From NCBI GenBank assembly GCA_964626065.1, contig CAZVDE010000015.1, positions 1 to 41,461 on the forward strand: a DNA stretch of 41,461 nt. The letters run 5' to 3'. The number at the start of each line of letters is the position of its first letter. The stretch's first letter is position 1. Position numbers and translations under genes: made by a program. The notes under the pieces were generated by a model. It saw only the letters and a list, made by a program, of their open reading frames with translations. It did no database searches and was not told where the DNA came from. The stretch comes from UBA3910 sp964626065 (GTDB lineage: Bacteria > Bacillota > Limnochordia > Darwinibacteriales > Darwinibacteriaceae). Below are positions 15,838 to 24,105 of this stretch, piece after piece.

Positions 15838-17340
15838 ATGAAAGGGTATTTGCACTCACTGGAAACGATGGGATTGGTAGACGGGCCGGGGACGCGGACG
15901 ATCTTTTTCCTGCAGGGCTGTCCTTTGCGGTGTGCTTTCTGCCATAATCCCGATATGCTGCTGAGGGTTGGGGGCGAAGAAATAACACCCCGACGGGTCC
16001 TGGAGATCGCCAATAGATATAGTTCTTACTATGGGGAAGAGGGCGGTATTACTTTCTCCGGAGGTGAGCCCCTACTGCAGGGTGAATTCGTCTTTAAATC
16101 GTTGGAACTTCTCAAAAAACACGGTTATAATACATGTATAGATACGGCGGGGTTTGGTGATCCAAGATATTACGGCAAAATACTACCTTTAGTTGATACC
16201 CTAATCCTCGATGTTAAAGCTTTTGATGAGAAATCTTTCACCCAATTGACCACAATTGATCGTTTCCAAACCTATCTCCATTTTCTCTTGCATTTAGATG
16301 ACTACCATTTCGATGGCCAGATCTGGGTGCGTCACGTTATGGTTCCGGGCTTAACCGATAACGAGGGGTCGATGCAAGAATTCATCGAAATCATAAGGCC
16401 CATAGCCTATAGGGTCGATCGCCTGGAGATTTTACCCTACCATACTTCGGGTGTGAAAAAATATCGTGAACTGGGAATCCCCTATCGATTGGAAGGAGTT
16501 GAACCAATGGACAAGGAGCGGGCCAAAGAACTGGAAGTTTACGCCAACAGGCTCTTGGCAGAAAACCTGCGGCGGGATAGGCTGGCCAAGGACGAAAAGA
16601 AAAGGGCTAAACTTGAACTGCTAAAAGAACATGAGGTCGCTTCGGAAGCGGAGAAAGGGGAAATGCTGGCGGCTCTTAGGCAGCTTCCCCTCTTGAATGA
16701 TATTTCCGATCAGGACGTGCAAGATGTGCTGGGGCAAGTTGTTCTTTCCAATTTCCAAGCAGGAGAATATATCTTTAAAACGGGCGATTCCCCCGAGTTC
16801 ATGTACCTGATTGTAGAGGGCCAGATGAAGATTTTGTTTAACAGCATTGACGGAGAAGAGCTGATCTTTTATATTTATAAAGACGGGGACTTCGTGGGCG
16901 GGCATAACCTTTTGCAGAGAATGCCGTATCGCTACATCGGCGAGGCGCTCACGGACTGCAAGGTGGTGGCCATCCCCAGGCGCACCTTTGATCAATACTT
17001 CTTTGATTCCCCCGTGGTTTTACGCAGTATTTTAAACAAAAGTTTTGAGCGGATCCGCTGGGCCGAAAGTCTCATTCAGAGACTGGCTACCAGTAATGCA
17101 TCTATGAAAACGGCGGGATTGCTCCTTAAATTGGCGGCTAGGATAGGCATGGAAACGAAAGAGGGCATTAGACTTGAACTTTCCATGAATCGGGAGGAGC
17201 TGGGCAGTTACTCGGGGTTAAAGCGGGAAACAATTACCAGAAAACTAGGCGAGTTTAGGGAGCTGGGCTATATTGAAATGGTGGGTAACAAAGTAATCAT
17301 AATTAAAGATCTACAAGCGTTGGAAAGCTATGTTTTATAG
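15838..17340 (+). CDS. pflA: PFL-activating radical-SAM enzyme fused to a Crp/Fnr-family regulator
   Basis: A 500-residue fusion. Residues 1-240 are a full PFL activase: C28-x3-C32-x2-C35 (GCPLRCAFCHNP) for the [4Fe-4S] cluster, FSGGEPLL (73-80) for S-adenosylmethionine, LILDVKAFD, HVMVPGLTDN, ILPYHTSGVKKY. It makes the glycyl radical on PflB. After a charged helical linker (about 240-280) comes a cyclic-nucleotide-type beta-barrel (about 285-395: FQAGEYIFKTGDSPEFMYLIVEGQM) and a C-terminal winged helix (about 418-490) with recognition segment LKRETITRKL. R463-E464-x3-R468 matches the spacing of Crp R180-E181-R185. No N-terminal cysteine cluster precedes the regulator, and the cAMP-contacting R-S pair of Crp is absent, so the signal is unknown. 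Ordinary PflA ends near residue 245. The start at ATG 15838 has AAAGGAGGGG seven bases upstream. There is no stop or frameshift at the junction. Confidence 0.93.
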   Translation: MKGYLHSLETMGLVDGPGTRTIFFLQGCPLRCAFCHNPDMLLRVGGEEITPRRVLEIANRYSSYYGEEGGITFSGGEPLLQGEFVFKSLELLKKHGYNTCIDTAGFGDPRYYGKILPLVDTLILDVKAFDEKSFTQLTTIDRFQTYLHFLLHLDDYHFDGQIWVRHVMVPGLTDNEGSMQEFIEIIRPIAYRVDRLEILPYHTSGVKKYRELGIPYRLEGVEPMDKERAKELEVYANRLLAENLRRDRLAKDEKKRAKLELLKEHEVASEAEKGEMLAALRQLPLLNDISDQDVQDVLGQVVLSNFQAGEYIFKTGDSPEFMYLIVEGQMKILFNSIDGEELIFYIYKDGDFVGGHNLLQRMPYRYIGEALTDCKVVAIPRRTFDQYFFDSPVVLRSILNKSFERIRWAESLIQRLATSNASMKTAGLLLKLAARIGMETKEGIRLELSMNREELGSYSGLKRETITRKLGEFRELGYIEMVGNKVIIIKDLQALESYVL

Positions 17341-17348
17341 ATAACCGG

Positions 17349-17379
17349 GCCGGGATGCACTTTAAGTGTCCCGGCTTTT
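17349..17379 (+). terminator. Rho-independent terminator after the pfl operon
   Basis: GCCGGGA (17349-17355) pairs with TCCCGGC (17369-17375). The loop contains a further CACTT/AAGTG complement, and TTTT follows. It lies just after the stop of the pflA fusion and before the convergent gerC gene. Confidence 0.75.
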
Positions 17380-17384
17380 CGGTT

Positions 17385-18629
17385 TCAAAACCTGAGCAAA
17401 CGCCCCGTTCTGCGGATTGCGACTTCCACTTTGACGTTGATCAGTGCTTCATGGAATCGCTCATTCCACTTATAGGCTTCTAAATCCTCGATGACCAAAA
17501 ACTTGCCAGCAGCATGATTGCCAAACAAAAAAACGTCAACATTTAGACTTTGACATTTTTTAATGATAGTTACCACTCCGCTTTGTACGATATCTGCGAA
17601 TACCCCTTCTAAGAAGGCCTTGAGTTCGGGTTGTTCGTATTTCACCTCACTTTGAATTGCCAAAATATCTACATCAAGGCTAATTTTGAGGTCAATCACC
17701 GGGTGCGGGCCGGTAATGTTCACGGCCACTTTGGTTTTCTCTGCTTTTTTGACGTCCAGAGGGATAACTAAATGAGGTGCTAGAGGGTCTTGAACGGTAA
17801 AAAACCCCCGTTCAAATTCTCCTCTGGCCATGAGCATATAGCGGGTTTCTTCACCCGTTAATTCGGCCACCATCTTGTCGCCGCGGAAAATAGCGGTGCC
17901 TAGAAACTCGGTTTTATTCTCGCCTTTGCGGGGAACTTCGCCTGCGGTGTAGTCCGCATCGGGCTTGAATTCTGTTCCCCACGGCTGACCCTTTTCCGGG
18001 AAGGCCGTTGGTTCGTTTATTGCACCAAGTGTGGCGATTGGTTGTTCATAAACAGATCGTAACGCACCGGAAAACTGGTTCAACGTCACCACCGGAAAAA
18101 AACCGGTCTCTTTCCCCCGGTCCAACAACAGTTGTAGATCTTCCGAAACCAAGCTGCCCAAAAGAGGCGTATTTTCTTTCAGAAATTCATCCGCGCGCCC
18201 CTTGACAACGATCACTCGAGCTGAAGGGCGAATTTCAATAAACCTGTTGATGGGTGCGATAAATTCGTTCACTTTACCGGATTTCGCCAATTCTTCTGAA
18301 AAAACGATGACGTGGGCGTGCGACAAGCTGATTTTTCTTGATCTAAGTGTGTTCAGCAAATTCATGCCTCCAAAAAATGAGGGGGCATCAACGGTCAGAA
18401 CATCCTCTTCTCCGATTTTTGCCGTTTGGGAAGGGTTAGATCCGGAATCTTTACTGTCCGATGCACTTACCATCATGATCTGCAAAGTCAGCCGCCATTT
18501 GTCCGCTCGGCCTTGATCAACGCCAATGACTAAAACATGGAGTTGCTGACCGATTTCCCGGGCGTCGTAACAGGACGCCAGACTTAGCGCAATCAGGATA
18601 AGCGCCGAGAGGGACACTAGTCTACGCAT
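17385..18629 (-). CDS. gerC: Spore germination lipoprotein, Ger(x)C family
   Basis: C subunit of a GerA-type germinant receptor, 414 residues, the usual length. It has a lipoprotein signal peptide: MRRLVSLSALILIALSLASC, with the lipobox ending LASC at residue 20, followed by YDAREIGQQLHVLVIGVDQG, a start typical of Ger(x)C proteins. It sits on the outer face of the spore inner membrane and acts with the A and B subunits. Its first codon overlaps the end of gerB by eight bases, showing translational coupling. It is the last gene of the minus-strand operon and converges with the pfl operon. The exact germinant cannot be inferred. Confidence 0.93.
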   Translation of the reverse strand: MRRLVSLSALILIALSLASCYDAREIGQQLHVLVIGVDQGRADKWRLTLQIMMVSASDSKDSGSNPSQTAKIGEEDVLTVDAPSFFGGMNLLNTLRSRKISLSHAHVIVFSEELAKSGKVNEFIAPINRFIEIRPSARVIVVKGRADEFLKENTPLLGSLVSEDLQLLLDRGKETGFFPVVTLNQFSGALRSVYEQPIATLGAINEPTAFPEKGQPWGTEFKPDADYTAGEVPRKGENKTEFLGTAIFRGDKMVAELTGEETRYMLMARGEFERGFFTVQDPLAPHLVIPLDVKKAEKTKVAVNITGPHPVIDLKISLDVDILAIQSEVKYEQPELKAFLEGVFADIVQSGVVTIIKKCQSLNVDVFLFGNHAAGKFLVIEDLEAYKWNERFHEALINVKVEVAIRRTGRLLRF

Positions 18630-19719
18630 TGGCCTCAGTCCCCTTTTTGCGAATAAGCGCAGCTGTCAGGGCGATCAGGGGCATGACAAAGAAAATCAAA
18701 GAACCGATTTTTCGAATCAACTCTACTGCTCCGACAATAATGGAAACCATATCACGGTGCATTAAAGAAGCTGCAAAGACAAGGACAGAGCCTCCAAGCA
18801 CAATCGGATTTTTGTCGGGGATCCTAAACGTTTTGCAGAATATCCAAACAAAAGAATAGAACATTGTGGCGGTGGAAATCAAAGAACTTATGATCCAGAT
18901 CAACAAAAAAACGGGTTCTACTCGCTGTAAGGTTTGGCCGTAATCAATGAGCGCTGCCATTTCGTACATGGGAGCGATGATTTCTCGACCAATGTGATAG
19001 GGGAAGGACAGGCTGAAAAACAAAAGGGACGACGAAAGGATCAAGGCGGATAAACCAAGACTTATGAGTCCTTCCCTTTTGATGTATTGCGCGCCTTGAA
19101 ATGATTTGGCGAAGACGGCAAGTACAATGATCTCTCCATAAACGGAGCTCCTCACAAATCCGTTCCAAACAGTTGCCTTAAGGCCGTGGCCTAAAATGGG
19201 GTAAAGGTTGTACAGCCTGTAATTCTGGCTGCCCAACATGATTACCAGGGTATAGCCTACCAGCATCGGATAGACAAGCAGTACGGACAATCTGGCAATG
19301 CTTTCCACACCCAGCTTGGCCAGGACAAAGATGGCGAGAACAAAAAATCCGATGATATACCAATTGGGGCTTAGTGGTAAAACGTATACTCGCATCGTTT
19401 GCGTAAATTCGGCCAGCCTAATAAATGCGATGGCCAAGGCGTAGACGCCCGTGATACAGGAAAAGACCGAGCCCAGCGGCCGGGAAAGCGCGATCTCGTA
19501 AATGTCCACTAGGTCTTTGCCTGGGAATCGTTTTAAGAGCTGATAAATACATAAGAATCCAAGCAAGGCCAATGCCGCCGCAACAAGCGTCATATACCAG
19601 CCTGCGGCGCCCACTAATTGCATTACTGTCGCCGGACTGGTAAAGAATACTTTTGCACTGATCGTAATTGTTATAAGCCAAACCGCTTCGTGCATACCGA
19701 TGGTTCCTTCGTCTATCAT
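18622..19719 (-). CDS. gerB: Spore germination protein, GerB-type permease subunit
   Basis: B subunit of the germinant receptor, about 365 residues, a member of the amino-acid/polyamine/organocation transporter superfamily with about ten hydrophobic helices. The start MIDEGTIGMHEAVWLI is typical, and a characteristic QFVGAAGW-like segment (MQLVGAAGWYM) follows. I choose the ATG at 19719, whose A is shared with the gerA stop (TGATG overlap), with GGAAAGGAG upstream; the longer frame from 19758 runs into gerA. The tight overlaps on both sides argue for a stoichiometric A-B-C complex. Confidence 0.92.
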   Translation of the reverse strand: MIDEGTIGMHEAVWLITITISAKVFFTSPATVMQLVGAAGWYMTLVAAALALLGFLCIYQLLKRFPGKDLVDIYEIALSRPLGSVFSCITGVYALAIAFIRLAEFTQTMRVYVLPLSPNWYIIGFFVLAIFVLAKLGVESIARLSVLLVYPMLVGYTLVIMLGSQNYRLYNLYPILGHGLKATVWNGFVRSSVYGEIIVLAVFAKSFQGAQYIKREGLISLGLSALILSSSLLFFSLSFPYHIGREIIAPMYEMAALIDYGQTLQRVEPVFLLIWIISSLISTATMFYSFVWIFCKTFRIPDKNPIVLGGSVLVFAASLMHRDMVSIIVGAVELIRKIGSLIFFVMPLIALTAALIRKKGTEANA

Positions 19720-21455
19720 CACTTGGGCTCCTTTCCTTTTTTGTCTTGTTCCTTCCAACCCCTCACAACACTATGCGTTTTTTCCTTCTTCTTTGGAGTG
19801 AGTACATCGGGGCGTTCCGTCCGCCGCCAGGGGGGCAATGTAAAGATTACGGGTTTTCCTTTTGTTCTAGGTGCGACCGGACTCATATAGGGTACGCCGA
19901 CAGACTTCATCGAACAGGCCATCGCGCCTAAGATAACAATTCCTATCGCTAGTCCATAAAAACCCGCTACAGCACCCAACAAAAAGAAAACGAACCGCAG
20001 AACGCGAAAGCCGAACGCTATCGAGAAATTCGGTATGGCAAAGTTGCCAAGTCCCGTGATGGCCACGATAATAATTAAAATTGGGCTTACTAAGCCCGCT
20101 GCAACGGCGGCCTGCCCCAAAATTACACCGCCCACGATTCCCAAAGTTTGGCCCACCACACCCGGCACTCTCAACCCCGCTTCGCGAATCAGCTCCCAGG
20201 AGGCTTCCATGAGCAGAAGTTCCAGTGCCGCCGGAAAGGGGAGGCTTGCCCTTGATTGCACTATCGAAAACAGTAAATTGACGGGTATTGCTTCTTGGTG
20301 GTAGAGCGTTACAGCTATATAAAAAGCGGGCAGCAAGATGGCGGCCCCTGCCGCGAAAAGCCGAATTATTCTAAGAAAAATGCTGTACTGCCAGCGCAAA
20401 GAAAAATCTTCAGCGGTATCGAAAAAATTGAACAACGTCATGGGCACAATCAACGCTATAGGGGTGCCTTCCAAAACAATGACAGCCCTACCATCCATCA
20501 AGTGCATGGCGATCACATCGGGCCTTTCCGTTTTTAATACTTGAGGGAGTAGAGCATTGGGATTATCTTCGATCAGTTGGCTTAAGATTCCATCGGAAAT
20601 ATGATCTACATTGATGTTCTGCAGCCTTCTTTTTATTTCTGTTACGATCAGGGGGTTAATAATGTTCTTTACATAAAGCAAGCCGCATTCGGTGTTGTTG
20701 GAGTCTGTAAGGGTTAGGATTTCGGTAATTAAGTTTTGATTGCGTATGATCTGCCTGATAAGCGTGATGTTTGTGCGCATATCTTCAATCAGCGCCTCGT
20801 TGGGGCCGAGTACGACAAATTCTTGCAGCGGGGTTGAGACCGCTCTTTTTTCGAATTTAACGGTATCAATCAGGATACATTCAGCACACCCATCAACAAC
20901 AAGCGCGGTTTGCCCTCTGAGGATGCCATCGACTATTCGATCGTAGTCCGATTCTACCGTTGTCTGATTAGCCGCAAGGACATTATCGGTGATATAATTG
21001 ATCATACTAGTTCCGGGCGGCAGTTTATCATCATCGCCTAACAGCTGGCGCAGAATGAAATTATCGATGGTGTGTGGATCCGTGATGCCCTCAATATAGG
21101 CAATAAAGGCATTTGATTTTCGCAAAACCTTAAATTCGCGAATCATGAAATCTTGATTGAGGGGGCTGTTGAATTTGCCTTTAATTGTGTTTAGATTGAT
21201 TTGAACATTTTTGCTTAGTTTTTGAGCAGGTTCTGCGGGCGGAAGCCCGTGGTTTGCACCCCGAAGCCATGCGGAGATCCTTTCCCGTAAACGGATCTTA
21301 CTTCCGGAAGTGGGAATATCGCTATCCGTTGGGGTATCGTGCTTGTTAAGATCGAATGGATCACTTTCGCGGTCCTTTTCAGGTAAGACAAAACGGCGCC
21401 GCTGCGGTGGCTTTTTATAGGATAATATTTTCTTAAGTCTGCCCCAGAAATTCAT
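19719..21455 (-). CDS. gerA: Spore germination protein, GerA-type subunit
   Basis: A subunit of the germinant receptor, 578 residues from the ATG at 21455. The N-terminal 280 or so residues are a soluble domain (LNTIKGKFNSPLNQDFMIREF, GTSMINYITDNVL) with a charged extreme N-terminus, followed by the membrane core with the family landmarks QLIEDNPNALLPQVLKTERPD, DGRAVIVLEGTP, LPAFYIAVTLYHQEAIP, and ELLLMEASWELIREAGLRVPG. It forms the ligand-gated channel-like part of the receptor in the inner spore membrane. A possible TTG start at 21473 is less likely. The gene lies directly downstream of a sigma-G-like promoter. Confidence 0.94.
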   Translation of the reverse strand: MNFWGRLKKILSYKKPPQRRRFVLPEKDRESDPFDLNKHDTPTDSDIPTSGSKIRLRERISAWLRGANHGLPPAEPAQKLSKNVQINLNTIKGKFNSPLNQDFMIREFKVLRKSNAFIAYIEGITDPHTIDNFILRQLLGDDDKLPPGTSMINYITDNVLAANQTTVESDYDRIVDGILRGQTALVVDGCAECILIDTVKFEKRAVSTPLQEFVVLGPNEALIEDMRTNITLIRQIIRNQNLITEILTLTDSNNTECGLLYVKNIINPLIVTEIKRRLQNINVDHISDGILSQLIEDNPNALLPQVLKTERPDVIAMHLMDGRAVIVLEGTPIALIVPMTLFNFFDTAEDFSLRWQYSIFLRIIRLFAAGAAILLPAFYIAVTLYHQEAIPVNLLFSIVQSRASLPFPAALELLLMEASWELIREAGLRVPGVVGQTLGIVGGVILGQAAVAAGLVSPILIIIVAITGLGNFAIPNFSIAFGFRVLRFVFFLLGAVAGFYGLAIGIVILGAMACSMKSVGVPYMSPVAPRTKGKPVIFTLPPWRRTERPDVLTPKKKEKTHSVVRGWKEQDKKGKEPK

Positions 21456-21489
21456 TTTTTCACATCCCGCCAAAAGGTAGTATTGTATT

Positions 21490-21520
21490 TATTATGACAA
21501 CTAGGCAGGATATTTATTCC
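21490..21520 (-). promoter_or_regulatory. Sigma-G/F-like promoter of the gerABC operon
   Basis: On the minus strand GGAATA (21515-21520) and CATAATA (21490-21496) are separated by 18 bases. The forespore sigma-G consensus is close to TGAATA-N17/18-CATACTA, so the match is 5/6 and 6/7. Transcription would start near 21482, giving a leader of about 27 bases before the gerA ATG. Expression in the forespore is what a germinant receptor requires. Confidence 0.65.
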
Positions 21521-22210
21521 AACAAATTTCGAAACCGGGTGGATAAGAAATATCCAAAACGCCGCAGTCAAACACTATTGGATCTTCGATCCGCTCAATC
21601 ACACAGTTGTGTGCTTGAAGCTTGTGAAGGGAGATTATATTGTCCTGATCAGCTCTACTCATGGCAGTCTGAAACATTGAAGAACCTGACCGAAACTTGC
21701 AAACATCTGAAAGTTATGTCTTGAATGCAAGAAAAGGAGGTATTAGGTCGGAACGGGTCAAATAATGAGGGGGAACGCAAAAGGATGTGGCGTCTTGGCT
21801 TCCGCCTGCGGGAAGAATCGGCACCGTACGCAGCCGGCAAAATGAGGTCCGCGGAATTTATGCAGTTGCCAGCTCAGCGAATGGCAGTTTGAAACACCCC
21901 GATTTGCCGGGGCTAACAGTGGACCTGCAAGCACTGTTTGACGGGTCCCAAGTTTAGAGTGGAATGGGGTGTGTATGCTCGAATAAGGCCGACAAATTCC
22001 CGGAAGGGATGGAATACATCAGATGCTGGAAGAACATGTCATTGATCAATTACGGCTGTTTAACTTTGATTTCCCAGCCGGAGTGCTGCGCGCCCATCAG
22101 TCCCTTTTTGTAAAAGGGCTGAAGTACTGGGTGGACCAGACTTAATTCAAGCCAAGCGTGCCTTTACAGAACGGTATGTAAATACGCCGCGGGGAAAGTT
22201 AGCCCATTAC
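21521..22210. other. Intergenic stretch with possible decayed coding sequence
   Basis: This 690-base stretch between the gerA promoter and the retropepsin gene has no intact gene I recognise. The plus-strand frame from ATG 22023 (MLEEHVIDQLRLFNFDF, AGVLRAHQSLFVKGLKYW) stops at 22145. From about 22073 another frame is open and reads DLIQAKRAFTERYVNTPRG straight into the retropepsin gene at 22211. Together they look like an N-terminal domain split by a one-base shift near 22140. Further left, a CCCCG/CGGGG hairpin lies near 21897-21912 and several short frames end quickly. Confidence 0.35.
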
Positions 22211-23197
22211 GTGCCCAAAGTTCTTTTCGCGGTCCTACTAGTGCTGGGAGATTACTCCGAAATGGAAAGGCTTCAATTAGGGAAGGACCAATCAGTTGAC
22301 AAGGCGGAACTGGCCTTGATGGGCGCTCTGCAAGAATTTCCGGAAGAACAATACTGCTTTCCCCATCGAAAAGATGTTCTCCATTTCCGGTCCAGCCCCA
22401 CTGGCTGCCCTATGGTGGAAGTTAAAGTAAGGGGCATTGCTAAACACCTGTGGCTTGACACCGGAGCCTCGACCAGCGTTGTATCTTACAGCGCGGCGCG
22501 GGAGTGGGGAATTACGGCAGAAAACGCCAGCCTAACCGCAACTGCTGATAGTACTCAATATGAGGTCCGGGCGCAGCCCGCGTATGTCCCCCGTCTGGAG
22601 GTGGGCAGCCTCAGCATAATTAATCACCCAATAATCGTTATTGCCGACAAGATGCTGCAGCTGCCCCATCCCAAGAATGAAGCACCCCTTATGATTGACG
22701 GAATAATCGGCTGGAACGCCATTAAAAATACGGATCTTGTGATCAATTACGGAGCTAAAACTGTCACATTTTCCAGACCGAGTGAAAAACTGCGGCAGAG
22801 GAAAAACATGTTTGCCGCGATCCGGCCAATTGTTAGTCTCAAGGCTGACGATCAGCGAGTGCTTAGGTTTGGCCTTGATACCGGGGCGGGTTTTAGTACC
22901 ATTTGTGAGAGGGTCCTCACTGATAGAGAGCTTGCGGAAATGCAAACGGGCATGACAAACATTGCCACAGTTGGGGGCACAAAGCAAATCAAGACTAAAA
23001 GCATCCCCGGTCGAACACTTCGCATTTGTAGTAATGAATTGTACTTGGAAAATATGAAGGTAGTGGCGGATTTAAGTGATTGGGCCACGTTTTTTCACAT
23101 TGATGGCGTATTAGGCAGTGCTGCTTTCCACGATCGTATTTTGGACATTGACTTCAGCAATGGCATAGCTGCCCTAACCGCTGCCCCTCAGTTCTAA
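22211..23197 (+). CDS. Retropepsin-like aspartyl protease family protein with two DTG units
   Basis: 328 residues from GTG 22211, but the true start is uncertain. Two tandem units of the bacterial retropepsin-like fold are visible. Unit 1 has LWLDTGASTSVVS (DTGAS at 83-87) and ends with MIDGIIGWNA (about 161-170). Unit 2 has LRFGLDTGAGFST (DTGAG at 223-227) and ends with HIDGVLGSAAFHD. Retroviral enzymes are dimers with one DTG per chain; here one chain supplies both, which would suit an internal pseudo-dimer. No signal peptide is seen. The first 50 residues (LLVLGDYSEMERLQLG, KAELALMGALQEFPEEQY) resemble a helical repeat region, and the frame remains open upstream to about 22073, so the N-terminus may be longer or damaged. 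Substrate unknown. Confidence 0.7.
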   Translation: MPKVLFAVLLVLGDYSEMERLQLGKDQSVDKAELALMGALQEFPEEQYCFPHRKDVLHFRSSPTGCPMVEVKVRGIAKHLWLDTGASTSVVSYSAAREWGITAENASLTATADSTQYEVRAQPAYVPRLEVGSLSIINHPIIVIADKMLQLPHPKNEAPLMIDGIIGWNAIKNTDLVINYGAKTVTFSRPSEKLRQRKNMFAAIRPIVSLKADDQRVLRFGLDTGAGFSTICERVLTDRELAEMQTGMTNIATVGGTKQIKTKSIPGRTLRICSNELYLENMKVVADLSDWATFFHIDGVLGSAAFHDRILDIDFSNGIAALTAAPQF

Positions 23198-23282
23198 ATC
23201 CGGCGGGCCGGAAATATTTCGGGCGGACGCTTGAATTTGCAAAAAAAGTAGCCTTTAGAACCAAAGAAGAGAGGGATTCAGA

Positions 23283-23471
23283 ATGAACATCCACGAAAAC
23301 AAGGTGTTAGCGCTAGGCATGCTTTTATTTTTTGCTGTAAAACTGATCGCCCATATTCCGCCGCTTGTTAGGTATGCGGAAAGCCCACTTGCTCAATTCC
23401 TTTCCGGCTTCGGCGCTGCTTTGATTATAGTGGGCCTAATTGTTGTGCCCCTATTAGCTGTTTTGAAATAG
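23283..23471 (+). CDS. Small two-helix membrane protein
   Basis: 62 residues from ATG 23283, with AGAGAGGGA upstream. Two hydrophobic segments: VLALGMLLFFAVKLIAHIP and FGAALIIVGLIVVPLLAVL. No recognised family. A short TCCGG/CCGGA hairpin at about 23200-23213 separates it from the retropepsin gene. It is small, but the ribosome site and the well-formed helices favour a real gene. Confidence 0.55.
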   Translation: MNIHENKVLALGMLLFFAVKLIAHIPPLVRYAESPLAQFLSGFGAALIIVGLIVVPLLAVLK

Positions 23472-23520
23472 AAATCGTGAGGAAGCGTAAGTAGAACGCT
23501 ATTAGCAAACCGGTTCGCTC

Positions 23521-24081
23521 ATGTCAAAAATGGTAGGCGATAATTTCGCAGATGGGATAATGGCACTGCCATCCTTTCCTGTTGTTTTGGTGACCGTGGA
23601 TCAGAACATAATGACAGCCGCCGCTTTTCATTTCTATTCTTTCAATCCAGCGTCCGTCATGGTGGGGATCAAACCCGACAAATACACGCACGGATTGATA
23701 CAGGAAAAGGGCGAATTCGGTATAAATATTCCCACAGTTGATATGTTGGACAAGGTGCAAATCTGCGGAAGTCTATCCGGGAAGAATGAAAACAAATATG
23801 CCAAGGCGGGCCTAACGCCTAAAAGGAGCAATAAGATAGATAGCTTCATTATTGCGGAATGCCCCGTAAATTTAGAATGTAAAGTTGTTCATAGGATTGA
23901 ATACGAGGGCAGCCACAGCTGGTTCATCGGTGAAATACAGCAAGTGCATCTGGCTGTTAACTATGTGCGGGATCAGGCCTTGATGTTTTGGCTTGGGCAG
24001 TTTCGGGCAGTGGGGCATCTTATTGAAGGTGCGGATAATAGTGAACTGTTTACAGTGTCTTTCCGCGGATCCGAAGCTTGA
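23521..24081 (+). CDS. Flavin reductase family protein (FMN-binding split barrel)
   Basis: 186 residues matching the flavin reductase-like domain (PF01613). It starts with the usual PSFPVVLVTV... followed by NIMTAAAFHFYSFNPASVMVGI, then GEFGINIPTVDMLDKVQICGSLSGKNENKYAKAGLTP, and ends with VHLAVNYVRDQALMFWLGQFRAVGHLI. Members bind FMN and reduce it or act as small flavoprotein oxidoreductases, often oxygen- or metal-related in anaerobes. The ATG 23521 lacks a clear ribosome site; an ATG at 23530 in frame is an alternative. It is followed by a GNAT gene after 24 bases. Confidence 0.85.
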   Translation: MSKMVGDNFADGIMALPSFPVVLVTVDQNIMTAAAFHFYSFNPASVMVGIKPDKYTHGLIQEKGEFGINIPTVDMLDKVQICGSLSGKNENKYAKAGLTPKRSNKIDSFIIAECPVNLECKVVHRIEYEGSHSWFIGEIQQVHLAVNYVRDQALMFWLGQFRAVGHLIEGADNSELFTVSFRGSEA

Positions 24082-24105
24082 AAATAATGCGTAGGAGGGG
24101 CGACA

